In this document: piece by piece, positions 50,997-62,840 of the stretch
How positions within the stretch are numbered: position 1 is the first letter of the stretch
Layout of the letters: each line of letters begins with the position of its first letter
DNA from: Naumovozyma dairenensis CBS 421
Lineage: Eukaryota > Ascomycota > Saccharomycetes > Saccharomycetales > Saccharomycetaceae
Direction: 5' to 3'
Assembly: GCF_000227115.2 (NCBI RefSeq)
Contig: NC_016479.1
Location: 923,014 to 987,013, forward strand
DNA: 64,000 nucleotides
The notes under the pieces: model-generated
Databases searched by the model: none
What the model was told of the DNA's origin: nothing
What the model saw: only the letters and a program-made list of their open reading frames with translations
Position numbers and translations under genes: made by a program

Positions 50997-52895
50997 ATGC
51001 CAAGAGAAACTAATATTGTGAAAATTGTAGGTCAAGAAAGCTATGACAAACTACGTTCCACGAAATGCCTACTGGTTGGTGCCGGCGGTATTGGATCAGA
51101 ATTATTAAAGGACTTGATCCTAATGGAATTTGGTGAAATTCATATTGTTGATTTAGATACCATCGACCTTTCCAATTTGAATAGGCAATTTCTTTTCAGA
51201 CAGCGTGACATCAAACAACCAAAATCTACAACTGCTGTGAAAGCTGTACAGCATTTCAGTAACTCCAAATTGGTCCCATATCAAGGTAATATTATGGACA
51301 CTAATGAATTCCCGCTGCATTGGTTTCATCAATTCGATATCATCTTTAACGCGCTAGATAATTTATCAGCAAGACGATACGTCAATAAGATGTCACAATT
51401 TTTACAAACACCATTACTAGAATCAGGTACTTCGGGATTCGATGGTTATATTCAACCGATTATACCAGGTAAAACTGAATGTTTTGATTGTACCAAGAAG
51501 GAGACTCCAAAAACTTTCCCCGTGTGTACCATTAGGTCAACTCCATCTCAACCGATCCATTGTATCGTTTGGGCCAAGAATTTTCTTTTTAATCAAATAT
51601 TTTCTGCGGAATCAACATCAAATGAGGAAGAGGAAGATGGAACCAAAGAGTGGGGAACTGATGATGTTGAAGAAATTAAAAGAATCAAGCAAGAAACTAA
51701 CGAATTGCATGAATTACAAAAAATTATAACATTTGGCGATAAATCACGTATTCCAGAAATCGTTGAAAAATTATTCATTCACGATATCGAAAAGTTATTA
51801 TTGATTGAAAATTTGTGGAAAACAAGAACTAAACCGACTCCCTTAACAAAAACACAATTAGATGCGTCGATGAACGAAAGTAAGAAGGACTTGCATCTAA
51901 ATAACAACTCGGTATGGAATATTAACGAACAATTATCCATGTTTTTGAGCATAACTGGCAAATTAATGGAACGTATGAAAAAAGAACATACAATAGAATT
52001 TGATAAAGATGATCAAGATACTTTAGAGTTTGTTGCAACAGCAGCAAATATCAGATCACACATTTTCGATATTCCTCTACAATCAGTTTTCGACATCAAA
52101 CAGATTGCAGGTAATATTATCCCAGCTATTGCCACTACAAATGCCATCATTGCAGGTTTATCAGCACTTGTTTCACTTCGCGTCTTGAATTTGCTAAAAT
52201 ATGCACCTGTTAAGACGCCATTGGATTTAAATATGGCAATGACAGCTAAAGCAAGTAATCTCTCTCAGGATCGTTATATTTCCAACCCTACTCTAGCTAG
52301 ACCAAACTGTGAATGTGCCGTCTGTACAAAAGTGACTAGAGGCGTTGTTATTGTGAGTGATCCGACGATTACGCTGAAAGAATTCATCGCTGAGTTACGT
52401 TCCAAATATGGTTTCTCTGAAGATATCTCATTATTAGACCTAAGTGAACAAAGGTTATTGGTTGATTATGATTTTGATGATATGGTTGATCGTTCCTTGG
52501 ACGACGTTAATTTGAAAAATGGATCCCTTCTATTTTTTTGCGATGAAGAGGAAAACGATGCTGGAATGTGCCGAAAACCATTAGAATTATATCTTGAACT
52601 CAGAAATGAAATTTCAGGACAAAATATACCAAAAATTATACTACCAGAATTGGATATTACTTGGATAAAACCGTCATCCGCTGAACCTGAAGAAAATGAA
52701 GCAGAACGTGAAACCTCAAAAGAAAAAGTTGGCGGTAATGATGGAGCAGTTATAATTTTAGACGATGACGAGGCACAACCATCAACTGGAACCAAAAGAA
52801 GTATTTCAGAGCTAGATAATGGTTTCGAATCAGATAATAAGAAGGCTAAGGTTGCAGGCCAATTCGATGATAACGCTATTATTGAACTTGATTAA
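50997..52895 (+). CDS. UBA2: SUMO-activating enzyme subunit Uba2
   Basis: Catalytic half of the SUMO E1 (with Aos1), forming the thioester with Smt3. The 632 residues (S. cerevisiae 636) show the nucleotide-binding GAGGIGSELLKDL at 29-41 and the active-site Cys177 in FPVCTIRSTP. Zinc-ligand pairs are CFDC (162-165) and CECAVC further on. A C-terminal ubiquitin-fold domain is followed by an acidic tail with a SUMO-interacting VIILDDDE. Together with SIZ1 this gives two SUMO-pathway enzymes in the window. Confidence 0.97.
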   Translation: MPRETNIVKIVGQESYDKLRSTKCLLVGAGGIGSELLKDLILMEFGEIHIVDLDTIDLSNLNRQFLFRQRDIKQPKSTTAVKAVQHFSNSKLVPYQGNIMDTNEFPLHWFHQFDIIFNALDNLSARRYVNKMSQFLQTPLLESGTSGFDGYIQPIIPGKTECFDCTKKETPKTFPVCTIRSTPSQPIHCIVWAKNFLFNQIFSAESTSNEEEEDGTKEWGTDDVEEIKRIKQETNELHELQKIITFGDKSRIPEIVEKLFIHDIEKLLLIENLWKTRTKPTPLTKTQLDASMNESKKDLHLNNNSVWNINEQLSMFLSITGKLMERMKKEHTIEFDKDDQDTLEFVATAANIRSHIFDIPLQSVFDIKQIAGNIIPAIATTNAIIAGLSALVSLRVLNLLKYAPVKTPLDLNMAMTAKASNLSQDRYISNPTLARPNCECAVCTKVTRGVVIVSDPTITLKEFIAELRSKYGFSEDISLLDLSEQRLLVDYDFDDMVDRSLDDVNLKNGSLLFFCDEEENDAGMCRKPLELYLELRNEISGQNIPKIILPELDITWIKPSSAEPEENEAERETSKEKVGGNDGAVIILDDDEAQPSTGTKRSISELDNGFESDNKKAKVAGQFDDNAIIELD

Positions 52896-53153
52896 TTGAT
52901 GTGCTCTATAAAGCCTCGAAAAAACTGTATAAAATGGATCTGCTTCTTCCAGTACGGAAGCTTTCTATTATAATGAATTTACAAACAATTGATGAGTGAG
53001 TATATAGCTCTTATAAATAAATTATAGTATACATAAGAAGATGCTATATAAAAAAAAGTCCATATATTTTGTATAACTTTTCAAGTTATATTATTTACCT
53101 TTCCCGGGAATAGAAATCCATACTAAATATGTAAATAAATGCTTGGGTTTCTT
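52896..53153. other. Convergent spacer between UBA2 and SAC7
   Basis: 258 bp of AT-rich DNA between 3' ends. Nothing was recognised. Confidence 0.4.
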
Positions 53154-55208
53154 TCAATCTCTTGTTGACGACCCAGAATGAGCTAGACGTTGAAACCAGG
53201 ATTCCCTCTTTTTCGAACGGACGGCACGATCAGTAGCTGACTTATCATCAGACGCTTTTCTAAACACTGCTTTTCCTGAATCATCTTCATTAGTTACCAA
53301 TGAATCGTTCGATTTATTGTCTTGGGTGATACTACTACCGTTACCAGTTATGATCATAGATATTGGACGAACATTAAAGGATGAAGTAGTACTGTTCCCA
53401 CTTAGTGAACGATTTGCCCTAGAAACGCTTAGTAAAGTATGATTATTGCTTTGTCTACGTGCAGCGAGGGAATTTGAATTAATACTCATAGGTGATTGTC
53501 CCGATATATCAATATTTTCTTCATCGTATTCTTCTCCTTCACCTTCAGTGGTGGTGAAGTCTCCATTGTCACTCAAAATACCAGGTTTGTGTAACCATGG
53601 AAACAATCTTGTTCTTCTCTTATTACTTGCGATGACGTCAGGAGGTACTGCGGCGGAGCCTATTGATTTGGAATGATTTCTTCTTTGTTTCGGCAGTTTT
53701 AATGAATTAGAATTTGTTATTTTGGGAATTCTATTAGTATTTTGAGAGGAATCAAAACGTATCAGTTTTGGTGAAGAAGCGGACAGTAATTCTCTTGAGC
53801 TCTTATTTGTTAATGCATTGTTCTTAATGGCGCTTGTGCTAGGAGAAATATTAATAGGCTTAGAAGGAGATTTTTTCAACACTTCTGTACTATTATTTTC
53901 ATCTGTTGTGGTTATCGTAGCAGTTTTAGGGGAAAGTTTGTTCTGTTGCTCCTCTTTTGCCAATTTTAGTAAATGTGGCAACAATTTATAAGAATATTCG
54001 ATTAAAAATTCCACAGCAAGTCTGGATAGTTCATATTCCTTTGGATCCATGTCATGTCGTGGATGGGACAAGATCGAAGGTTGGAAAATTGCTGCCAGAT
54101 TTCTACCTGACATTAAGTTGAATTGGGACTGTCTAGCAAAAAGGCTCAATAAGTCTAATAAATATATGGTCAATTGTTTGGAATCGTTCGATAGTTTTGT
54201 AAATAAACTTTCGTAATCCTTAATTGCAGCTCTTATATCACGAGTTAGTCTTTTCTTATGACGGATTTTTCTTTTTCTTTTCTCCTCAGAAATATCAGGT
54301 TCACCTTCCTCCTTCTCTTCATCTCCATCATTACCTTTTGTATCCTGTTCATTAGATTGGGAAACATCATTTTTCTCTGCACCTATAGCTTCAGTCGTTT
54401 TTTCAATGTTAGCAGGTTCATCTGTGGACAGTTGCTTTTCCCCCTCCTTTATTTTCCCTACTTGGTCACTTGAATCATTATTACTTTTTGGATGTGAGAC
54501 ATTATGATTAAGCATATGTTTCAATATCCTCGGTCTTTCCCTTAACGGTGCTCTAAATTCTTCATATAACGATAACGGTATTAGAGGTTCTTCCAAATTA
54601 TTCAAGAACCTTCGAAGTAAAGAAGCCACATCATGAACAGTATAACCATCCCAATCATTAAATTTGGTGCCATAATCAGGAGGAGATGAGAAAATAAATT
54701 GTAATTCTTTAACACGTTTCCCATTCCCAGCAATTCTAAAGATACCCTTTGTTTCCAAAGCGTTTGCCTTTAAATATGCGCCTGATTTAGCTACGACGAT
54801 GGGGATGCGACCAAAACTTACTAATTCACTTTGAACTATCACTTCTGCACTTGCTACACTTAATGATTTTGATAATGAGACACCGAATACTCTGCCGGTA
54901 AAATCATTTTTATTAGAAAGGAAAGCATCTCTATAATTTTTATAGTTAGAGTTTGATAAGTTAGTCGGTACCTTAGTAGGAGAATTTCTATCACGGTTCG
55001 ATGATGGTGTGTTAAAAGAATGAGCTCTTGAGGACATTGATGGTCTTTTCTGCAGTGATTGATTTTGTGAATTTTTTGGAGGTGAGAGAGAATCTGATGA
55101 CATACTCTTTGGATTATTTAAGAACTGTTTCCAGAACTCTGGGACATGGCTTTTCGTTGGTGATGGGTTATTACTTTTCAAAGTCTTTTTCGATAAAGAT
55201 GCCACCAT
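53154..55208 (-). CDS. SAC7: Rho GTPase-activating protein Sac7
   Basis: GAP for Rho1 in cell-wall integrity and actin signalling. The RhoGAP domain begins at [10 protein letters not shown] (about residue 107). It carries the arginine finger Arg158 in [11 protein letters not shown] and resumes at [12 protein letters not shown] and [13 protein letters not shown] Glu/Lys-rich insertion of about 90 residues (roughly 245-335) splits the domain. Long Ser/Asn-rich flanks fill the rest. It has 684 residues against 654 in S. cerevisiae. The S. cerevisiae duplicate is BAG7 (YOR134W); gene order here marks the SAC7 copy. Confidence 0.94.
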   Translation of the reverse strand: MVASLSKKTLKSNNPSPTKSHVPEFWKQFLNNPKSMSSDSLSPPKNSQNQSLQKRPSMSSRAHSFNTPSSNRDRNSPTKVPTNLSNSNYKNYRDAFLSNKNDFTGRVFGVSLSKSLSVASAEVIVQSELVSFGRIPIVVAKSGAYLKANALETKGIFRIAGNGKRVKELQFIFSSPPDYGTKFNDWDGYTVHDVASLLRRFLNNLEEPLIPLSLYEEFRAPLRERPRILKHMLNHNVSHPKSNNDSSDQVGKIKEGEKQLSTDEPANIEKTTEAIGAEKNDVSQSNEQDTKGNDGDEEKEEGEPDISEEKRKRKIRHKKRLTRDIRAAIKDYESLFTKLSNDSKQLTIYLLDLLSLFARQSQFNLMSGRNLAAIFQPSILSHPRHDMDPKEYELSRLAVEFLIEYSYKLLPHLLKLAKEEQQNKLSPKTATITTTDENNSTEVLKKSPSKPINISPSTSAIKNNALTNKSSRELLSASSPKLIRFDSSQNTNRIPKITNSNSLKLPKQRRNHSKSIGSAAVPPDVIASNKRRTRLFPWLHKPGILSDNGDFTTTEGEGEEYDEENIDISGQSPMSINSNSLAARRQSNNHTLLSVSRANRSLSGNSTTSSFNVRPISMIITGNGSSITQDNKSNDSLVTNEDDSGKAVFRKASDDKSATDRAVRSKKRESWFQRLAHSGSSTRD

Positions 55209-56000
55209 TTTCGTTTTTCCCTTAAATAAGAAATAGATCAGATAGCAACAATTTTTTTAGGTTTTCCAGTTGCAGCTAGGTTGTAAATATTCGCTACTTT
55301 CTGAGGTAAAGAAAACAGCTTAAATACTAGTTTAGTATGTTAGCCTAATCGGGGAGTGATATTTATCAGTAAATATAGCGGATGAGATGCTAGTTCTATG
55401 TTCCATAAAAATAACCAGTAGTAGTAATGTATTCCGATATTGATCGAGTAGTTCACACACCTTGACTTAGATATTTTGTTATCGATACTTGAGCTATCTC
55501 AATACTTCCAAGAGCTCTTAAAGAGATGTGATAAGCCAAATTGGTCCTTGTGCAGAAGAATTTCAAAGCCGGTCGAATTCCCAATTTTTAAAATTCAGTG
55601 AAAAACACGTCGTTAAAGACGCGTTAATATTCCCCAATCGGGTAATGCTGGGCTTGTATATTTCCCAATGCAGTTAAAGGGTATTTTGAAATTAATGAAA
55701 TTAACGTCTTTTTATACTATTTGGGTAAAAAGTGAAGAATGAAGACAGGTAAACATGTCTGAATTAAACATGATATTGTTTGTTTGATTGTTCCTTAAAT
55801 TATCACATAATAGAATGGGTCAGACGCAATAATTATATAATATTTATAGATATCGGAAAAACGTCTAGCATAACAAGGAATATACGGATCTAAAATGGAC
55901 CATATATATATATATATATATATAGTATAGATATATTGAAATAAGGCGGCTCGTTACAAATAAAGTAAAAATAACTTTCATATTCCTTTTAGCATGCATG
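55209..56000. other. Spacer between SAC7 and RVS167
   Basis: 792 bp. It includes a Reb1-type core CGGGTAA at 55639-55645, upstream of SAC7, and an (AT)n microsatellite at 55903-55924 near the RVS167 3' end. Confidence 0.5.
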
Positions 56001-57380
56001 TTACACTTTATTCACTTGGACATAGTTACCAGGGAAAACACCTTGTTGTCCATTGTACTTACCAGTCCACCATTCGTTGGCATCAGATGTACGCTCAACA
56101 ATCTCGATAACTGCACCAGCTGGGAAGCTTAAGTCACCAGCGGCTTGAGCTTGATAATCATATAATGCTGTAACAGTCTCTACACCTGGTGCAGCCATGG
56201 AACCTGCGGTTGGAGGCATTCCAGAAGTAGGATAAGGAGGAGGAGCGGCAGCTTGTGGTTGTGGTTGTTGCAGTTGTTGGAAACCAGGTTGGCCCATAGC
56301 GGCTGCACCAGCTGCACCAGCTGCACCATAAGCAGGTTGTTGGTATCCTCCTGTGGCTGGAGGGGATTGCATTCCATATGCCCCAGGTTGTTGTTGCTGT
56401 TGGTTATATCCGGCAAATCCAGTTTGTGAACCATATGGAGAAGCTGGACTTGTTGGAGTTCCTGGATAACTTGGAGATTCCGATTCTCCTACAGTTGCAC
56501 CTGCACCATAACGTTTTCTCGTCATTTCTAATTTAGCCTTCGAGTAACCAATCTTAAAATGTGTGATGGTCAATGCATCTGTTTGTTCTTCGATGTTACC
56601 TCTCTTGGCAATGAAAGCTTCCATTATATCAGTAGTTAAATCAAAATATGGGATCTTCATATCTTGAAATCTATTATATAATGTGTAGAAAATGTTCAAT
56701 TGCATGTAATAGAATGAAACAAACAAAGGTTGGACGAACTGAGCTTCTAAACCAAATAATATTGGTAATTGGGTCTTAAGCATTTCATTATAATAATCGT
56801 ACTCTTGTTGAGCCACTGTCATCTCAGCTTCAGCTTTGTACATTCTTTCTTCATCTTTAGCATTTGGTTCTTTTTTCTTTTCATATTTATTATAGGTATT
56901 TAAACGTCTATCAAGATCTAGTTTCTTATGGTTTCTCTTTGTTGCCATCTTACGGATATATGTGATAATTTTCAATAATTCTTGGCAGGGTTTAATGATT
57001 TTCTCTTCAACAAGCAACAAATCTGGTTTCAACGTTTCTTGTAATTCAGCCACCACAGTTCTATATTGTTCACTGGCTTCAATACCATCTGGATTATCCT
57101 CGGGAACAGTAGCATTAGGATCACTCATTTTCCCACTGATAGGTTTGAAGATTTCCTCCATTGCCTTTGCAAACCCAATTTGATGGGTTAACATCCCCGT
57201 GACAGCGGCGGAGTATCTCTTGGATTCTTCACTCAATTTCTTTGTTTCATCTTCTAATTCTTTGAAACGACGTTCTGCATCTTCATAAACAGGGTCTACA
57301 GTTTGTTCTCCCATCTTGAATTTCTGGCGGAAGGACTGAGGTGCCCTTGAAATTGCCTTAGTAAAACCTTTAAAACTCAT
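56001..57380 (-). CDS. RVS167: BAR-SH3 protein Rvs167 (amphiphysin)
   Basis: Acts with Rvs161 at endocytic sites, binding curved membrane during vesicle scission. The 459 residues (S. cerevisiae 482) have an N-terminal BAR domain (about 1-265, starting [15 protein letters not shown]), a Gly/Pro/Ala/Gln-rich linker (about 300-395) and a C-terminal SH3 domain beginning at [10 protein letters not shown] with the WW pair in ANEWWTG and the closing FPGNYVQ. The linker has tandem GAAGAA-type runs. Confidence 0.96.
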   Translation of the reverse strand: MSFKGFTKAISRAPQSFRQKFKMGEQTVDPVYEDAERRFKELEDETKKLSEESKRYSAAVTGMLTHQIGFAKAMEEIFKPISGKMSDPNATVPEDNPDGIEASEQYRTVVAELQETLKPDLLLVEEKIIKPCQELLKIITYIRKMATKRNHKKLDLDRRLNTYNKYEKKKEPNAKDEERMYKAEAEMTVAQQEYDYYNEMLKTQLPILFGLEAQFVQPLFVSFYYMQLNIFYTLYNRFQDMKIPYFDLTTDIMEAFIAKRGNIEEQTDALTITHFKIGYSKAKLEMTRKRYGAGATVGESESPSYPGTPTSPASPYGSQTGFAGYNQQQQQPGAYGMQSPPATGGYQQPAYGAAGAAGAAAMGQPGFQQLQQPQPQAAAPPPYPTSGMPPTAGSMAAPGVETVTALYDYQAQAAGDLSFPAGAVIEIVERTSDANEWWTGKYNGQQGVFPGNYVQVNKV

Positions 57381-58078
57381 TATGTGGTAACAGTTATTTC
57401 ACTTCCAATGCCTTAAAAGCTTTTTTTTACCCACTTTTGGTTAACTATGCGATGAAAAGTTGTTAGACAGATATATCTGCTTACTCACTTTTATCGTATA
57501 TGAAGATTTCCTTAAACAGGTTCATGCAGGGATTGAGTTCTTTTCTTGAATTTTCCAATTTACCTCTCCTTTCCTTTAAAAAAGGTTCCGCGGCGACGTT
57601 GACAACAAAATAAATAAATAAATAAATAAATAGTCCACTTTTAGTTATCACGTGCGCCACCCTGCGGTTATGGTGATAAATAATTTATAATGATAAAGCG
57701 GAGACTATAACAAGGATTATAACAGGGCAATACCAAATAACTGGTATAGTCATTAAGTTCAAATGTGAAGAATCCATATGTGTAGAATATGTAGACTTAA
57801 GCACTTCTTTCTCGACTGAAATGTATCTGTTATTACTTCCGAAGGCGTTTCGTATAAACGAATGTCAGATCGAAAGGAAATAATATAAATCCGGGGTCAT
57901 ACATGTAAAAATAACAAGACAGTTTCGGCTAGATAAGCGATGAGATAATTGGATATTATACCTGCTCATTACCTTCAAGTATCACGTAACTGAGATCTAA
58001 CGTTCTACTTAAGGGTACCTTGAAGCATCTCATTGTTATATCTTTCTCGTCTGTTTTGCAGTTCCAAAAAGGTAAACT
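57381..58078. other. Divergent RVS167/YDR387C promoter region
   Basis: 698 bp. It contains an (ATAA)n microsatellite (about 57608-57631), a CACGTG E-box at 57649-57654 (Cbf1/Pho4 type) and TCCGCGGC at 57587-57594, one base off a PDRE. Confidence 0.5.
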
Positions 58079-59713
58079 ATGTCAACTGGTTCCGTCGAAG
58101 ATATTTACTCTGACCTATATTCCACATTTTCACAGCTAACTTGTACAACTGCCGATGATATCGAACAATTACCGTATTCAATTGATTTAAAAACTAGCTT
58201 AATCTTCGTAGGTTCAACAGTAGGTGGACTATTATTCGGGTACGATACAGGTGTGATATCTGGTGTTTTGTTGAATTTAAAACCTGAAGATTTATCACGT
58301 CCATCACTAACAGATTTCAATAGAGAGATTATCACATCTATAACTAGTATAGGTTCCTTTCTAGGTTCTATTATAGCGTTTCCTCTAGCTGATCGTTGTG
58401 GTCGACGAATAACCCTTGCCATATGTTGTATGGTATTTATCATTTCTGGGATATGGATGGCCCTTTCAAGATCCTTACTATTCTTAGTAGTTGGACGACT
58501 GATAGTTGGTATTGCTGTTGGAGTAGCTGCTCAGTGTACACCAATATATCTTAGTGAGATTTCTCCTGCGAACGTTCGAGGATTTATGCTGACATTAAAT
58601 TCAGTAGCAATAACGGGCGGTCAATTATTATCATACATGTTTGCTTTTGTCTTACGAGATTTATCTCAATCATGGAGGTATCTTTTCGGTATTTCTGCAA
58701 TCCCTGCAATTATGTTTATATCATTACTTGATTTTATACCAGAATCACCTAGATGGTTAGTTACAAGAGGGAAATTTCCTGAGGCCCATTCTGCTCTCAA
58801 GATGATATATCCCGGAGCATCAGTTCATCAAATAAATTTGAAACTTCGAAGACTTATAATAGATCTAGGTAAATTAAATCACTATAATGATATAGATGAA
58901 CCACTGTTACAGCAATCAAGATCATTCCTAATGAATTTGAATAGTTCTATATTATCACAAGCAAACTCTATTGAGGTTCCTGTCATCAACAACCTAGTAC
59001 AACCTTCGAATTCATATTCATCACTACCCAATCAGCGGTCAAGCTTAAAGAGGAAAAGGCATGTACATAAAATGGAAGCAAGAACGAAAAGAGCGTTAAT
59101 GGTCGGCTGTACATTGATGTTTTTCCAACAAGTTACAGGTTTTAATGCATTTATGTACTATTCTCCAATAATATTTTCAAAATTGAATATACAGGACCCG
59201 TTATTACCTGCCATCCTAGTTGCAATCACCAATTTCTTATTCACCTTCGTTGCCCTACGATATGTCGAAAGAGTTGGTAAAAGAAGTATGTTGCTTTACA
59301 CTGTTGTTATAATGATTATAGGGTTGCTACTTTGCAGTACTGGCTTCGAAAAAAATAATTTAAATCTACTGTTAACTTCAATAGTTATTTTTGTCGCTGG
59401 CTATGCATCTGCCATGGGGACTGTTCCTTGGAGTTGTGTGGAATTTTTACCATTGAATAGAAGATCCTTTGGAGCTTCTTGTATTTCATGTACCAATTGG
59501 CTTACAAATGCCATCGTTTCACTCTCTTATTTGTCAATTATTGACAAGATTGGCGATAGTAGTACTATGTTAATATTTGCCATGTTTAGTACATTTTCAT
59601 GGATATTCATTTACTTTTGCTACCCAGAAGTGAGAGGTCTTTCGTTAGAAGAAATTGGCAAAATCTTCGAAAATGGTATTGATATTTACAATGTCTATAG
59701 GAATTATTATTAG
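58079..59713 (+). CDS. Sugar-porter family transporter (YDR387C orthologue)
   Basis: Major-facilitator membrane protein of the sugar porter/inositol transporter branch. The 544 residues (S. cerevisiae YDR387C 555) carry the family motifs GGLLFGYDTGVISG in TM1, DRCGRR in the loop between TM2 and TM3, PESPRWLV after TM6, QQVTGFNAFMYYSP in TM7 and EVRGLSLEEIG at the end. The central cytosolic loop (about 265-335) is long and Ser/Asn-rich. The substrate is unknown. Confidence 0.93.
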   Translation: MSTGSVEDIYSDLYSTFSQLTCTTADDIEQLPYSIDLKTSLIFVGSTVGGLLFGYDTGVISGVLLNLKPEDLSRPSLTDFNREIITSITSIGSFLGSIIAFPLADRCGRRITLAICCMVFIISGIWMALSRSLLFLVVGRLIVGIAVGVAAQCTPIYLSEISPANVRGFMLTLNSVAITGGQLLSYMFAFVLRDLSQSWRYLFGISAIPAIMFISLLDFIPESPRWLVTRGKFPEAHSALKMIYPGASVHQINLKLRRLIIDLGKLNHYNDIDEPLLQQSRSFLMNLNSSILSQANSIEVPVINNLVQPSNSYSSLPNQRSSLKRKRHVHKMEARTKRALMVGCTLMFFQQVTGFNAFMYYSPIIFSKLNIQDPLLPAILVAITNFLFTFVALRYVERVGKRSMLLYTVVIMIIGLLLCSTGFEKNNLNLLLTSIVIFVAGYASAMGTVPWSCVEFLPLNRRSFGASCISCTNWLTNAIVSLSYLSIIDKIGDSSTMLIFAMFSTFSWIFIYFCYPEVRGLSLEEIGKIFENGIDIYNVYRNYY

Positions 59714-59815
59714 TTTTTTTCCTATAAATAGTCATATATCTCTATAGTCTCTATAGACGATTTATGAAACGAAGAATATATATTCATGATTTATTATTTA
59801 TTTTTAGTCTATAAG

Positions 59816-61681
59816 TCATAACGTACTGAAAACGTCTGAAATCTTTTCTGATAGACTCTTCGTAATCTTCTTGGTACCAGGGGCATCTCCTAATTTTGTG
59901 AACATCAGTAATTTGGCCTCTCCTGGCGAGCGGCATTTCCTATAACCCTGCAAGATATGATTTAGAGTAGGGAAGAAGGACTGGATTGCCAATGCTTTTT
60001 CCAATGAAACACCTTTTATGTACATCAGTACAATGATTGTTAATTCCCCAACTGTTTTCATATCACTTTTACCCATCACTTCTTGGAAACTTACAAAATT
60101 ATGGCAGCATGCAATATTACCTTTTCGTTCGAATTCCTCTTTAAACATATCCAAGGTTTTCTTGAAATCATTTTGATTTTCTACACTATGTGGAAATATA
60201 ACCAGTATATCCTTCTTAGAATAAAAATGCTCTACTATAGTATTCAACGTGATGATGCTTTCAACAGTTTCATCAGAATCCAGCGTTCTTATCATAGAAA
60301 ACCTGTAATAAACCAATATCAGCCAAAGCGCAGTCTTCAATGCTTCGCCCATGTTACCGATATTATTACCCATAGTTTCTTCAATTAAATAATATTTATG
60401 AGTACATCCTGATTTTTCTAATCTATTTTTTTGCTCCATAAATCTATTATCTTTAATACTAACCGCAAGATCGTCTAAACGTTTCCTTTCTACTATTGTA
60501 TTTAAAACACATTGACGTCCTGTCTTTTTATTTTTCGCTACCCATAATATATCACCTAGCGCTAATTGTTGAATCTCATTCTTTAATCCTTTAGTTGCAA
60601 ATGTATTCGAGAAAAATTCACGATCCTTTTGAGATTTTACTTCTCTGTGATCAATAATTGGGTAAATTTCATAATTTCCTTTCGGCCATATCTCGTAACT
60701 AATACCATTATATCTCCTTCTCAGAGCACTCGTCCTGGAAGTTGATATGGCAGATGTATTCCTCGGTACTGGTACCATGTTATGTTGTTCAGATGCCGGG
60801 GATGAAACGGCAAGTGTGTGCATTCTCTGAGCTGTGGGTCTTGTCGATATAAGCTGCTCTTGGAATGTATAATCCAGGAAAGAAGAGCTGTGAAAAGTAT
60901 CGGCAGATCTATGAAGAATCTTCTCTTTACTCAATAAATCACTTAGATTTGCACTTTTTTCATCATCTGTTCTAAATGAAGAGTCAGCACTCTTCCCACT
61001 ATTTCGCATCTCTTTATCAAATATAATTTTATCAGCTACCTTCAAAGTATTCGCTAACGTCGCACCTTCTTCAGTTAAAGTATAAACTTTTGGACGACCA
61101 CTTTCAAGAACTAAGTTATGTTTCTTTAAAGAAGAAATTGATGACCATGCCCCATGAAAGTTTTTTGTCGCAAAATTACCATTCATACTATGAGTTGCAT
61201 ACTTTTGAGCGTTCTCTACAATTATATCTTTTGTAAGACCACGATTGATAGCATTATATTCCAGTAATACTAACAAGATGGCGTAACCACCAGATTTTTT
61301 CTTTGGAATATATGCTCTTTTCGTCTTCTTTTTTTCAGGTTCCTCACAGAGTATCCCATCCTGACTCTCTGTTCTTAATAACGTTGTAGTTCTCTTAATT
61401 ACCCTTGTGTTTCTTGCTGGTGCTCTGGATTCCGGCGGTGTGATCCCAAGATCTTCACAGTGTTCATGAAGTTTCTTCTCTAATCTGGTGATTATAGTAT
61501 CACCGATGCCTTTAACTTTCTTCAAATCTTTTGGATAATAAAAAATACCATCCGTCTCCTTCAGGTTCCTCTTGGCCTTGTCATATGTTAAACTCAATTG
61601 TTCTTGTCGAGATGAAAGACCATCGATTAGCTCTTGTAAAAATTTCAAATATAAGTCCTTCAGGTTGTCAGGAAGACACAT
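59816..61681 (-). CDS. MUS81: Structure-specific endonuclease subunit Mus81
   Basis: Catalytic subunit of Mus81-Mms4, which cuts branched DNA in replication-fork and meiotic repair. The 621 residues (S. cerevisiae 632) begin with a helix-hairpin-helix region (DLKKVKGIGDTIITRLEKKL) and a winged-helix region (SGGYAILLVLLEYNAI). The XPF-type nuclease core follows, with the D-x-R-E motif (IIDHREVKS) and the catalytic ERKRLDDLAVSI. The frame is open to 61804 only from a TTG; the ATG at 61681 matches the conserved start (MCLPDNLKDLYLKFLQELIDGL region). Confidence 0.95.
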   Translation of the reverse strand: MCLPDNLKDLYLKFLQELIDGLSSRQEQLSLTYDKAKRNLKETDGIFYYPKDLKKVKGIGDTIITRLEKKLHEHCEDLGITPPESRAPARNTRVIKRTTTLLRTESQDGILCEEPEKKKTKRAYIPKKKSGGYAILLVLLEYNAINRGLTKDIIVENAQKYATHSMNGNFATKNFHGAWSSISSLKKHNLVLESGRPKVYTLTEEGATLANTLKVADKIIFDKEMRNSGKSADSSFRTDDEKSANLSDLLSKEKILHRSADTFHSSSFLDYTFQEQLISTRPTAQRMHTLAVSSPASEQHNMVPVPRNTSAISTSRTSALRRRYNGISYEIWPKGNYEIYPIIDHREVKSQKDREFFSNTFATKGLKNEIQQLALGDILWVAKNKKTGRQCVLNTIVERKRLDDLAVSIKDNRFMEQKNRLEKSGCTHKYYLIEETMGNNIGNMGEALKTALWLILVYYRFSMIRTLDSDETVESIITLNTIVEHFYSKKDILVIFPHSVENQNDFKKTLDMFKEEFERKGNIACCHNFVSFQEVMGKSDMKTVGELTIIVLMYIKGVSLEKALAIQSFFPTLNHILQGYRKCRSPGEAKLLMFTKLGDAPGTKKITKSLSEKISDVFSTL

Positions 61682-62519
61682 CTGGGCGGCACAACTAAAA
61701 ATATCTTCACCTAGGTATTGTAGACGAACTATTGATAGGCATATATAAGTCAGTGAGCCCCCTATGTACTGTAGTGAGCTATCTCCTCCTTTACAATCTT
61801 GCAAGAGATTGATCTCTTTTCAAAAGTCCATTGATGTTCAAGAGAAGGTGTACGGATGTTATATAATTTAGTGCGTACTAAAAGCCAATAAATGAATTAA
61901 TAGAGAAATAAATAAAATAAGAAACTGATGACTTGTAAAGTGGACTTTTTTACTGCTTGGTTTTTTCCTCAGTAATAGGGCGACCTATGCTCTGGAATGG
62001 ACATTAACATGGCCCCGACAACAAATGACGAAAAAAGCATAATGAATAACAAACCCTTAACGCTTCAAGTCCTCCTGTGTCGTTTTAGAAATGGCTATAA
62101 AACGCTGGACCAACACATTATAAAGCTTGTTGCTACAGCTAATCAAGGAAACTGTTTGTTTCAGATTTAGCTGACCTCCCTTTCCCCTACCGAGCACAAC
62201 AATAATTGGTGCTAATATCGTTCAATTGTCGCATACTGAGGAAAAATATTTTCCCAAGTTCCAGGAATGTCACGTCGTAAACTATGGCACGAGCCCGGGC
62301 TTCAAAAGAATGCAATCATGTACTGATCACCTTTTATACCAAGCGACGCAATTGATCACAAGAAGAGATATCATTCATTAAAGAAAAGAAAAACAGGTAT
62401 AATTTCTCGGTCATTTATAGCATTCGCGTGCCTGTTACTCTACTTAGAGAGTGAAGAACTAATCTCATGAAGATTACATTTCAATTTAAGAAAGATTGTA
62501 AACCGTAATTAGGACTCGT
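61682..62519. other. Spacer between MUS81 and the Ty3-like element
   Basis: 838 bp with no gene recognised. It is the MUS81 promoter side and then the DNA flanking the LTR. No tRNA gene is seen next to the LTR, although Ty3 in S. cerevisiae targets the starts of Pol III genes. Confidence 0.5.
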
Positions 62520-62814
62520 TGTCAAAAACAAATCTTCTCAACAGATTAACTTCCCTAACACTGATCCTCCAAAAAAATTTAATGTGGAATTATCCTTGTT
62601 TTCTTTTAAATCCTATTATAAAAGTATATCTAACTATTGTACAAAAGATCTTGTCAAACGTGTAAGATCTGTCCTTTATATACGTTTGGAAACATTAACA
62701 GTTTCCATGATTTCTCGATGGAAACCCTAGAATAATCTATCGTCATCTTGTTTCATATCTGAAACATTCTATGACGTTTCATAATGTTCTATCATTCCAT
62801 GTCATTCCATGACA
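62520..62814 (-). repeat. Probable 3' LTR of the Ty3-like element
   Basis: On the minus strand the segment begins TGTCA and ends TGACA, a perfect 5-base terminal inverted repeat, over 295 bp. It starts 26 bp after the integrase stop, with a short purine run (GGGAGAA) in between as a possible polypurine tract. A TATA box (GTATATAAAGG) lies at 62683-62673 on the minus strand, as expected in U3. The partner LTR is outside the window, so the boundaries are inferred. Confidence 0.55.
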
Positions 62815-62821
62815 TTCCATG
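62792..62821. repeat. Three 10-base tandem units at the LTR/integrase junction
   Basis: ATCATTCCAT, GTCATTCCAT and GACATTCCAT follow each other with a period of exactly 10 bases, straddling the inferred LTR edge. Because TGTCA/TGACA occurs inside the units, the true LTR edge could be shifted by one unit. Confidence 0.7.
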
Positions 62822-62840
62822 ATGTTCTCCCATGACGTCA

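Noticed and set aside
61682..62519. tRNA gene as target of the Ty3-like insertion
   Set aside because: I looked for A and B box motifs and a cloverleaf beside the LTR and found none; the other flank is outside the window.
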